Below, one piece after another: positions 9,625-16,918 of a DNA stretch of 64,000 bases. How positions within the stretch are numbered: the stretch's first letter is position 1; each line of letters starts with the position of its first letter. The notes below the pieces were generated by a model that worked only from the letters and a program-made list of their open reading frames with translations, was not told the origin of the DNA and ran no database searches. Made by a program: the position numbers and the translations under genes. The stretch is from Candidatus Deianiraea vastatrix (lineage in GTDB: Bacteria; Pseudomonadota; Alphaproteobacteria; Rickettsiales; Deianiraeaceae): contig NZ_CP029077.1 in NCBI RefSeq assembly GCF_007993655.1, forward strand, positions 924,744-988,743. The letters run 5' to 3'.

Positions 9625-10839
9625 ATGAACAAATTACTCTATTGTACATTGATAATACTCGCGCTGTCAAATCCTTCATTTGCAACCGAAAATAAACCAA
9701 CATTCCCATCAGATTATTTTGACTCAAATGATGAACCATCAAAACCAAATACAGTACAAAACTTTCAACAAGGTAAACAAGGCGATGAATTCATAAAAAC
9801 ACAAGACTTTGACCTAAAAAAATTTGAAAATGGTAATCTCTCCGATATCATTAAATGCCCATGCCCAAAAGGTAAAAAAAGCTGTAAACAATCAACCTGC
9901 CATCAAAAACCCCTAATACTCCAACCAGAACCACAACAAGCAGGTAAAATACAATACCGCTTCATCCCCGTTCCAACTGAATCAGATGAACAAATTAATC
10001 CTTACTTCATGATGCTCTCTCGCCAAAGATTGATAGCAAATACAACTAAAGAAACACCGCAAATCGTTAAACCAGAATCAAAAGCACCAACACAAGCCGC
10101 AAAAGCACCAATACCAGTTGCAAAACAAATGCAATTAATGGATATCCGCCCTAACTATAGATTCTATGGCGCCTTCTCCTTTGCATATAAATCAACAGGC
10201 TCTACATCTTTTACATCATCAGAGCAACCTGCCATCATTAATACTAATACAGGATTAATCACCCCAAATGGCAACATGAAAACAAACTTTAGCCTCGATA
10301 AAGACTACACAAAAATTACCTCACTTTCAGTTGCAGGTGGTCTTGAACTTCGCACCATCCTCGCTAGTGCAATTCGCCTTGAACTATCATCCGTCTACTC
10401 TAAAGGCTCAGGTCAAATATCTAACTTTAAAAACCAAGTAGCAATATCTAAACCATCAGATGAATACGGTAATTTCATCATGTATCAAGCAGGCTTCTCC
10501 GCTCACTTTGATCTCTTTAGATATAAATTTAAACTCTATCCATCCTATGGAAAAGGATCTTCAATCGGCTCCATTACCTTCCTTGGCTCAGGCGGTAGTA
10601 GTGCATCAAAAGACCAAATATCAATAAAATCAACCTACTTCCATATTAACTACGACATTTCCGATAATACAACCCTCTTCGTCGGTAATCGCACATCAAT
10701 CATCTCCCCATTTAATGCCTTTAATGAAAAAACAGATGTTTTAAATGCTGTTGACACAGATAGAATGCTATACGATAGACAAATCTATGCTAAAGAAACA
10801 ACAATAAATACAACCGAAATCGGATTAAGATTTTACTAA
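9625..10839 (+). CDS. Secreted or outer-membrane surface protein
   Basis: 404 residues with a clear signal peptide (MNKLLYCTLIILAL...SFA, cleavage near residue 21). A Pro/Gln/Lys-rich linker follows with a small cysteine cluster (CPCPKGKKSCKQSTC near residues 75-90). From about residue 170 it becomes a beta-rich domain of alternating strands, ending in GLRFY, an aromatic C-terminus typical of outer-membrane barrels. Layout resembles surface antigens of Rickettsiales, but I cannot name a family. It starts 3 nt after recO and its last 15 nt overlap the convergent terC. Confidence 0.65.
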   Translation: MNKLLYCTLIILALSNPSFATENKPTFPSDYFDSNDEPSKPNTVQNFQQGKQGDEFIKTQDFDLKKFENGNLSDIIKCPCPKGKKSCKQSTCHQKPLILQPEPQQAGKIQYRFIPVPTESDEQINPYFMMLSRQRLIANTTKETPQIVKPESKAPTQAAKAPIPVAKQMQLMDIRPNYRFYGAFSFAYKSTGSTSFTSSEQPAIINTNTGLITPNGNMKTNFSLDKDYTKITSLSVAGGLELRTILASAIRLELSSVYSKGSGQISNFKNQVAISKPSDEYGNFIMYQAGFSAHFDLFRYKFKLYPSYGKGSSIGSITFLGSGGSSASKDQISIKSTYFHINYDISDNTTLFVGNRTSIISPFNAFNEKTDVLNAVDTDRMLYDRQIYAKETTINTTEIGLRFY

Positions 10840-11622
10840 TCTATACCTCTCTACACCCATGCTGCATAAAAATATCCCAATAATAATACTAACACTTAAT
10901 AAAATCCCAATATGAATACTCAATAACATCTTGCATCCTATAAATACTAGTACATAACATATCCCATTTTCTAAAAAATTAAATCTCTGCCCAGCCTCCT
11001 TCATAATAAAAAATAAACCCCTGATACCCATTATAGAAAATACATTTGCAAATATTATCGCATCCTCATTTCTTGTAAGTGATAACGCAACCGGTACAGA
11101 ATCAATCGCAAATACTACATCCATAATCCCAACACATATAATCGCAATAATTAACCCATAATCCCTACCCTTATCCTTTATCCTTGCCATTAACCATGAC
11201 TGCCCTTCCTTTCCTCTCATTAATACCATCTTCACCCCAGTAATTACTAAAAATAACCCCATTAACCTCTCAATATACCATATATCATATATCTTTACAC
11301 CAATGCTGATAAAAATAACCCTCATTAATATCGCAATAATTACCCCAGCATTCACCACAATCATCTCCCCCCTTCTATCTAACCTAAACGCCGATACTAT
11401 AACAATAAATGCAAATACATTGTCAATGCTTAACATCATCTCAACTAAATATACACTCCCAAAATGTATAACCTCTTCCGCCCCACTTGCTTTAAAAAGC
11501 AATCCACTAAAACATATTAAACATATAAAATATAACAATAAATTTCTATAATACCTCTTTGGATACAAGAAATCAATCCCTGTAATAACAATAAAAAATC
11601 CTATTAATACTTCATATAACAT
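10825..11622 (-). CDS. TerC-family integral membrane protein
   Basis: 265 residues with seven to nine membrane segments. Both acidic family motifs are present, EMMLSIDNVFAF and DVVFAIDSVPVAL, as is NVFSIMGIRGLFF. TerC/Alx proteins are linked to tellurite resistance, pH response and, in better-studied cases, Mn2+ export during protein secretion; the substrate here is inferred only from the family. It converges on the surface-protein gene and overlaps it by 15 nt. Confidence 0.9.
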   Translation of the reverse strand: MLYEVLIGFFIVITGIDFLYPKRYYRNLLLYFICLICFSGLLFKASGAEEVIHFGSVYLVEMMLSIDNVFAFIVIVSAFRLDRRGEMIVVNAGVIIAILMRVIFISIGVKIYDIWYIERLMGLFLVITGVKMVLMRGKEGQSWLMARIKDKGRDYGLIIAIICVGIMDVVFAIDSVPVALSLTRNEDAIIFANVFSIMGIRGLFFIMKEAGQRFNFLENGICYVLVFIGCKMLLSIHIGILLSVSIIIGIFLCSMGVERYRLVKS

Positions 11623-11673
11623 AAACTTTTTTCTTTCCTTCTACAAAAATAATAAATAAAATGCAATAAAAAC

Positions 11674-11701
11674 TTGACAATTAAATTACTGCTGTTACAA
11701 A
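11674..11701 (+). promoter_or_regulatory. Promoter of rpmG
   Basis: TTGACA at 11674-11679 is followed after 16 nt by TACAAA (11696-11701). The rpmG start is 21 nt further on, giving a short leader. The -35 is a perfect match, the -10 only partial. Confidence 0.5.
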
Positions 11702-11721
11702 TCTCAAAATCTTTATAAGTT

Positions 11722-11898
11722 ATGGCAAAATCTAAAAAAGGAAAACAATGCGTCCTTCTTAAAAGCTCAGAATCTCACTACTCATACACCCTTTTTAAAA
11801 AACCAGGTGCATCAAAACTTCAAATTAAGAAGTATGACCCAGTTCTTAGAAAACATACAATCTTTAACGAAAAAAAAGCCCCTAACCCTAAAGCTTAA
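11722..11898 (+). CDS. rpmG: 50S ribosomal protein L33
   Basis: 58 residues beginning MAKSKKGKQCVLLKSSESH and running through YTLFKKPGASKLQIKKYDP, the alphaproteobacterial L33 pattern. The protein sits near the ribosomal E site. It has only one Cys, so it is of the zinc-free (C-minus) type. It lies 22 nt upstream of dksA on the same strand. The predicted protein has the normal length of the family. Confidence 0.92.
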   Translation: MAKSKKGKQCVLLKSSESHYSYTLFKKPGASKLQIKKYDPVLRKHTIFNEKKAPNPKA

Positions 11899-11920
11899 AA
11901 TAACATAGTTTTCTGAAAAT

Positions 11921-12391
11921 ATGCCAGATACCATCGATCAAGACTACGATCCGCTTCTTGACACAGGGTCTTACATGAACTCAAAACAACTTAAATACTT
12001 TAAAAACCTTCTTGAAACTCAAAAAAATGAACTTCTTGAAACTATAAAGCCAAAAATAGAAAGCGTTGCAAACCCAGACTTTGCATCAGGTGATGAAGGC
12101 GATATAACAGCTAATGAAATACAACGCGGTATAAATCTTCGTCTTGGCGATAGGCAGTCAAAACTCATTAAAAAAATCGATGAAGCCCTCCTTAGAATAG
12201 ATAACGGCGACTACGGCTATTGCAGCGTCACAGGTAATGAAATAGGTATAAAACGCCTCATCGCACGCCCAATGACAAACTTCTGCATAGAAGAACAAAA
12301 TAGACGCGATATAGACGAAAAAATACACGAAAACTACGAAGAAGCAGAATACCTCCTAAACCTTGATGCCCCTGTGCCAGATGATGACTAA
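11921..12391 (+). CDS. dksA: RNA polymerase-binding transcription factor DksA
   Basis: 156 residues. DksA binds in the secondary channel of RNA polymerase and mediates the (p)ppGpp response. The coiled-coil hairpin with acidic tip is visible (FASGDEGDITANEIQ), followed by the C-terminal globular motif GDYGYCSVTGNEIGIKRL and ARPMTNFCIEEQ. Only two of the four zinc-finger cysteines remain: the CxxC pairs read CSVT and CIEE. Reduced-cysteine DksA forms are known in alphaproteobacteria and in Pseudomonas DksA2, so it is probably functional without a full zinc site. Placed 22 nt after rpmG. Confidence 0.9.
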   Translation: MPDTIDQDYDPLLDTGSYMNSKQLKYFKNLLETQKNELLETIKPKIESVANPDFASGDEGDITANEIQRGINLRLGDRQSKLIKKIDEALLRIDNGDYGYCSVTGNEIGIKRLIARPMTNFCIEEQNRRDIDEKIHENYEEAEYLLNLDAPVPDDD

Positions 12392-12465
12392 ACATCAATA
12401 AATCACAACCTCCAATACCAAAATATCCAACGCATCTGTAAAATAATCCCGCCTCAGATGAGAAT

Positions 12466-12649
12466 AAACGCCTCAACCAGAAGCCCTAGTCAGATATATC
12501 CTGAATAAACCTCTTTTAATCAATATCTCCTATACTCTCCATAATTCACCATATTGGCAGCCGCCCCTATTGCTTAACGACTCGTAAAATCATTTTACAC
12601 CCTAAATAAAGCATAAAACGCCTCAACCAGAAGCCCTAGTCAGATATAT
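12466..12649. repeat. 34-bp direct repeat in a gene-free stretch
   Basis: The 34-bp sequence starting AAACGCCTCAACCAGAAGCC occurs identically at 12466-12499 and 12616-12649. Apart from a second short shared word (GACTCGTAAA at 12583 and 12716) I find nothing recognisable between dksA and the MORN gene. No terminator with a T-run and no tRNA fold are evident here. Confidence 0.85.
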
Positions 12650-12775
12650 GTAATCACCTCTGTCAATAATTATACCTTGTTGGATAATGCCTTGCAATAT
12701 TTCTTTTTTGCTCCTCTATTACTTGACTCGTAAATTGACCATTGCCTACCTTGTTCAATTCCTCAACAAGGCTGC

Positions 12776-13954
12776 CTAGACTGCTCTTCCTTCTTCCACT
12801 TTTTTCAATGCCGCAACAAGGCTCTTTAGACTGTTTCCTTCTTCCACTTGTTGATTATAATCAATCTTAGGATATGCTGCACTACATTCATCCAGCTCAT
12901 CAGGAATTTCGGTTTTCACACATTGCCCTTGATTATTCTTATATGTCACTTGATATTGATTTTGTTGAGGAACTTCCTTTGTCACACATTGCCCTTGATT
13001 ATTCTGATATGTCCCTTGATATTGACTTTTTAAATTACCGAGCACCTTCGCACACTCAGAGTTACCATCATGATCTCCAAATCCTGCCGCTGGTACATTT
13101 TCATGAATAACTTCGTATTGCGAAGTATTATCAGAGCAACAAGAAAAGAAATCTCCAATTTTTGAGCATACATTTTTAATGCCTGACCATGTATTTTTAC
13201 ACCAACCAAAAAACCCGCCATTGCCTGTCTCAACTGGCACCTGTTGAATCAATTTTTCTTCTACAAAAATATCATCAATACACAAAACACCAAGTTGCTG
13301 ACCATTGATCTCAGTGTATATACCACGGCCTTCCTTCTTATCATCTTTCCAATACCCTTTGTAAACTGCGCCATTTTCCCATTTATACTCACCATAGCCT
13401 TCCTTCTTATCATCTTTCCAATACCCTTTGTAAACTGCGCCATTTTCCCATTTATACTCACCATAGCCATCCATTGCATTACCTTTAAATTGACCCCAAT
13501 AAACGTCCCCATTTGGAAATTCATACTCACCATAGTTCTTTTCACCATCTTGCCAAGATCCTTTGTAAATTTCCCCATTTGGAAATTCATACTCACCATA
13601 CTCGTCCATTTTGCCATTTTTAAAATTACCCTTGTAACTTTCGCCATTTGGCCATTTATACTCACCATTCCCCTCCATTTTGCCATTTTTAATCTCTCCA
13701 ATATAACAGCCACCATCTGGAAATAAAATTTTTCCATATTTATTAAATTCTGTATTTAAGCTTGGATTACAACCGCAAAAAATAGCCCCATTTGCTAAAT
13801 AATATGTTTTATAATCATATTCGATGGATTTTATAAGTCTTTCATCCTTCGCAAACTTTGCCAACATCCATGCATATAACTTCTTATTTTCCTCAACTTC
13901 TTGAAGGTTGTTAAAAATTTCATATTTCAATCCATTCATTTGTATCTCTTGCAT
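12776..13954 (-). CDS. MORN-repeat protein, probably frameshifted near its C-terminus
   Basis: 392 residues. Residues 75-210 hold about six MORN repeats of the form YxGEYKWENGAVYKGYWKDD, two of them identical even in DNA. MORN repeats form beta-hairpin arrays that bind membranes or proteins, and are common in protists and their symbionts. A Cys-rich stretch (FGWC...CCSDN) follows, then two copies of Y-N-N-Q-G-Q-C-V and the tail SLKSLVAALKKVEEG. After the TAG stop, the -1 frame continues with SLGSLVEELNKVGNG, a second copy of that tail, and stays open to TGA at 12663. A base has probably been lost or gained, or the A6 run allows slippage. No signal peptide is visible. Confidence 0.82.
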   Translation of the reverse strand: MQEIQMNGLKYEIFNNLQEVEENKKLYAWMLAKFAKDERLIKSIEYDYKTYYLANGAIFCGCNPSLNTEFNKYGKILFPDGGCYIGEIKNGKMEGNGEYKWPNGESYKGNFKNGKMDEYGEYEFPNGEIYKGSWQDGEKNYGEYEFPNGDVYWGQFKGNAMDGYGEYKWENGAVYKGYWKDDKKEGYGEYKWENGAVYKGYWKDDKKEGRGIYTEINGQQLGVLCIDDIFVEEKLIQQVPVETGNGGFFGWCKNTWSGIKNVCSKIGDFFSCCSDNTSQYEVIHENVPAAGFGDHDGNSECAKVLGNLKSQYQGTYQNNQGQCVTKEVPQQNQYQVTYKNNQGQCVKTEIPDELDECSAAYPKIDYNQQVEEGNSLKSLVAALKKVEEGRAV

Positions 13955-13974
13955 AAATAAAAAATAATTTCAGC

Positions 13975-14003
13975 ATTATACCACAACTATTAGTTAATGT
14001 CAA
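13975..14003 (-). promoter_or_regulatory. Consensus promoter of the MORN gene
   Basis: On the minus strand TTGACA (14003-13998), a 17-nt spacer and TATAAT (13980-13975): a perfect sigma-70 consensus. The expected start of transcription is about 14 nt before the ATG at 13954. Confidence 0.8.
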
Positions 14004-14027
14004 CTATTTTTTTACTTATTTTCCTTT

Positions 14028-14591
14028 CTATATCTTTTTGCTAATAAATATCGCAAGCCTTGAACACAAACCAGTTGCTTTGAAAATAACCTTGCTTGCA
14101 ATAGACTCATGCTTGTTATACTCATAGCCTGCCTCCTCATGCTGTCTTTCTTCAGCCATAATCTGCTTTATCCTCTCCTTGAAATCAAATAAAAACTCGT
14201 AGTCCTTATGCCCGCATCCTATGCTTAACAGTATACTTTCAAGCTCAACTATCTGCTCTTTATAATGCCTGCATATAACATTTTCAACCCCAGATGTTGC
14301 CGCCATAACAGCAGACATACCCATCTTTCCAGTAATAAAACCAATGGTAGACGCAGAAATACGCCATATAGGGTGCATCACAGTCGGCCGCACTCCAAAC
14401 CGCTTTGCTAAATCTCTAAAATATTCAAGATGCTCAAGCTCCTGCGATAACATATCCTTAATTACCCCAGCCTCAAGCCCACTTTTTAATGCCTTAATCT
14501 GATTTTTGTAAATCTGCTTTGCACCAAACTCTCCAGCATAATTCACTCTAATAAAAGACTCAATTACATTTCTAATTCTTTCTTCAATCAT
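14028..14591 (-). CDS. coq7: COQ7-type demethoxyubiquinone hydroxylase
   Basis: 187 residues. This diiron enzyme hydroxylates demethoxyubiquinone in ubiquinone synthesis at the inner membrane. The ligand set is visible: Glu in NYAGEFGA, the ExxH of QELEHLEYF, Glu in SGVENVICRHY, and the final ExxH of EERQHEE. Two internal repeats of the ferritin-like fold are clear and length is normal for the bacterial form. It shows that the organism has a ubiquinone-based respiratory chain, consistent with nuoK and cydA elsewhere in the window. A 7-bp inverted repeat sits immediately upstream of the start codon. Confidence 0.93.
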   Translation of the reverse strand: MIEERIRNVIESFIRVNYAGEFGAKQIYKNQIKALKSGLEAGVIKDMLSQELEHLEYFRDLAKRFGVRPTVMHPIWRISASTIGFITGKMGMSAVMAATSGVENVICRHYKEQIVELESILLSIGCGHKDYEFLFDFKERIKQIMAEERQHEEAGYEYNKHESIASKVIFKATGLCSRLAIFISKKI

Positions 14592-14620
14592 AGCGATAAT
14601 CCATTTTAAAGACTATCGCT
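14592..14620 (-). promoter_or_regulatory. Inverted repeat in front of coq7
   Basis: AGCGATA (14592-14598) and TATCGCT (14614-14620) are perfect inverted arms with a 15-nt spacer, ending at the coq7 start codon. A TTGACT box lies upstream at about 14636-14641 on the minus strand. The element could be an operator or a hairpin in the mRNA leader covering the ribosome entry site. Confidence 0.5.
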
Positions 14621-14720
14621 ATTTAAAAATCAAAAGTCAAGATTTTGTTTTAAACTACCTATTTACCACTAAAGAAACTAAAAATTTCATTACAATATCC
14701 CTGCATCCAATAAAACTTTT

Positions 14721-15176
14721 CTATCTATACATATCGCTCTTTCTCTTTTGCTCATTAATCAATCCTTCTAATCTCATAGACTCACAATTAATCTTCCTTA
14801 TCATACTATTTTCCCTAATCTTAGATTTATCATCCCACTTACAAATATTTGATACCATACCTTTCTCATCCTTTTGCCCATTCATTCCCTGCTTCACCTT
14901 TCTAAACTTATCATCTCCATTTGATAAACTTCCACTAATGCCTCCATTATTTACCCCTCTTGCTTCACCCTGAATTTCTCTCTTATCTACCACCATCCTC
15001 TTTCTTATACTTGAAAATCTGTAATTTGTCATATAACCACTTATTAGTCTGTCCTTTACATTAATCTTTTCTCCATGCACCTCCCAAGATGTCTTGTGAA
15101 ACTTATAATTACCATCAATACTCTTTCTCATCTCTCTATCCCCATCATATCCACTTTCGTCTTTCAAATTGTCCAT
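14721..15176 (-). CDS. Hypothetical hydrophilic protein
   Basis: 151 residues, not recognised. It is strongly charged (many Lys, Arg, Asp, Glu) with no signal peptide, no membrane segment and only two Cys. The middle is Gly/Asn/Ser-rich (GVNNGGISGSLSNG), suggesting disorder. The coding strand is G-rich like the neighbouring minus-strand genes, which supports a real gene rather than a shadow. The opposite strand has no long frame. Upstream 88 nt to mlaE on the other strand would hold the divergent promoters. Confidence 0.55.
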   Translation of the reverse strand: MDNLKDESGYDGDREMRKSIDGNYKFHKTSWEVHGEKINVKDRLISGYMTNYRFSSIRKRMVVDKREIQGEARGVNNGGISGSLSNGDDKFRKVKQGMNGQKDEKGMVSNICKWDDKSKIRENSMIRKINCESMRLEGLINEQKRKSDMYR

Positions 15177-15264
15177 AAAATAAAAAAATAATACCTAAAA
15201 TACACATAAACACATTATTGTCAATAATTTTGTTGATATTTATAAAATCCACCCTATCCTCATC

Positions 15265-16050
15265 ATGCAACATGCTTTTCCTATGAACTTTCTATCTCAA
15301 ATAGGTCAAAAAACTATATCCCTTGCCCAAAAACTCGGCTTCTTTTCAATATTTGCCTTTAATATCTTCAAATACGGTCTAAAACGCCCATTCTTTGCTA
15401 AAATATTTGCAATAGAATGCTTCCATATCGGCTATCTAACCCTTCCAGTAATAGGCCTTACCGCAATATTCACCGGCGGCGTTCTTGCACTTCAAAGCTA
15501 TAGCGGATTTTCCCGCTTTAACGCAGAAAGCTCAATACCAATCGTCGTTGCACTTTCAATTACCCGTGAACTTGCACCAGTTCTCGGCGGCCTTATGTTT
15601 GCAGCACGCGTTGGCTCTTCAATCTCCGCTAAAATCGGTACAATGTCCGTCACAGAACAAATAAATGCCATGAAAACCCTTTCTGTAAATCCAATACAAT
15701 ACATCATATTCCCTAAAGTTCTCGCAGGCCTTATATGCCTTCCAATACTCACCCTTGTCGCAGATATAATCGGTATATACGGCGGCTTTTTAACCTCTGT
15801 TCACTATCTTAACTTCTCCCCCGCAATATACATCAAAAATACAACATCATTTCTCACAAATTGGGATGTAATATCCGGACTCATAAAAGCCCTCGTCTTT
15901 GGCCTAATGATAACAATAATCTCCTGCTTTAATGGATACTTTGCGTCAAACGGCGCAGAAGGCGTTGGTAAAAGCGTAATTAACTCCGTTGTAACCTCCG
16001 CAATAATAGTCCTTGCTGCAAACTATATCATCACATCAATAATATTCTGA
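15265..16050 (+). CDS. mlaE: MlaE/TTG2B-type lipid ABC transporter permease
   Basis: 261 residues, inner-membrane permease of the Mla system that moves phospholipids between inner and outer membranes. The family core is present: IFTGGVLALQSYSGF, LSITRELAPVLGGLMFAARVGSS and the EQINAMKTL helix, followed by the PKVLAGLICLPILT segment. The true start may be the second Met (MNFLSQ, 15283). mlaF, mlaD and mlaC are not adjacent. The outer-membrane partner mlaA is in this window at 63020. Confidence 0.92.
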   Translation: MQHAFPMNFLSQIGQKTISLAQKLGFFSIFAFNIFKYGLKRPFFAKIFAIECFHIGYLTLPVIGLTAIFTGGVLALQSYSGFSRFNAESSIPIVVALSITRELAPVLGGLMFAARVGSSISAKIGTMSVTEQINAMKTLSVNPIQYIIFPKVLAGLICLPILTLVADIIGIYGGFLTSVHYLNFSPAIYIKNTTSFLTNWDVISGLIKALVFGLMITIISCFNGYFASNGAEGVGKSVINSVVTSAIIVLAANYIITSIIF

Positions 16051-16153
16051 TGCTACACTCTACTAATTTACATGCAATACAAATCCTTGCTAAATAAATA
16101 CCCTAGATAAACCCTAAAATATCATGCCATAACATCAATATCCTCGATGCTAA

Positions 16154-16792
16154 CTAATCAATATTACAACTCTTGCAAAAAGAATGTAATACCCCATTGA
16201 TAAACCCTATCTCCTTTCCAGTGAAAAAATAACTCGATAAATTCGTGTACTCACTCGTTAAAATCGCCGTGTCAAGCTTGCCAAATAATAACCTCTCTCC
16301 AATTGCAACTCTAAGTACAGACCTCACTAAAAAATCAATCTTCTTTACATTCCATTTCTCAGATAAATTCTTCGATATATGCCCATCAATCTTCTCTAAA
16401 TTCCCATATATAAACGCCGATAAATCAAATAAAAATCTCTCGTCAATCTTCTTGTTCTTTGGCGTGTCACCATAAGACTTCTTGCTAAGTAGTAAATTCT
16501 TGTATATATAAATCACGCTTCTGCAAAATATCTCAGGCTTTATCTCCCTATCTAAACCCCCACCATCAAATAAAATATTCTGCTCCTCCTTCTTTTCCGT
16601 AACAGCATGCATGTGCATGTCCATCATATACACAACCTGTATAGACGCCATCCTCGACATCCTTCTCTTGTATGTCAAAAATTTTTCAAATTCCTGCTTC
16701 TTCTCAGGTAAAAACTCCACCCCGCCCATTTCGATCATCTCTCTCTTTTGACCAGTTGCAATGCTCGATATCATATCAAATAAGTTAAACAC
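16154..16792 (-). CDS. nusB: Transcription antitermination factor NusB
   Basis: 212 residues, longer than usual NusB (about 140-160). NusB with NusE/S10 binds boxA in rRNA operons. After a 45-residue N-terminal extension comes RRMSRMASIQVVYMMD, then the C-terminal NusB pattern: KKIDFLVRSVLRVAIGE, AILTSEYTNLSSYF and IGFINGVLHSF. The extension and a charged insert at about 60-120 explain the extra length. The match is good in the C-terminal half and weaker at the N-terminus. Confidence 0.82.
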   Translation of the reverse strand: MFNLFDMISSIATGQKREMIEMGGVEFLPEKKQEFEKFLTYKRRMSRMASIQVVYMMDMHMHAVTEKKEEQNILFDGGGLDREIKPEIFCRSVIYIYKNLLLSKKSYGDTPKNKKIDERFLFDLSAFIYGNLEKIDGHISKNLSEKWNVKKIDFLVRSVLRVAIGERLLFGKLDTAILTSEYTNLSSYFFTGKEIGFINGVLHSFCKSCNID

Positions 16793-16918
16793 ATACTAAT
16801 AATAACATAACAATAATAAAAATCAAGCTTTTTATTTTCACTGCCTTAAATTCACTCTAAAAATTTTGTTGATTATTATTTTTTATCCTCTAGCAAATAC
16901 ATCATACCTACATATAAT

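Noticed and set aside
13244-13737. Long frames on both strands over the MORN repeats
   Set aside because: Repeat-generated shadow frames of the MORN gene.
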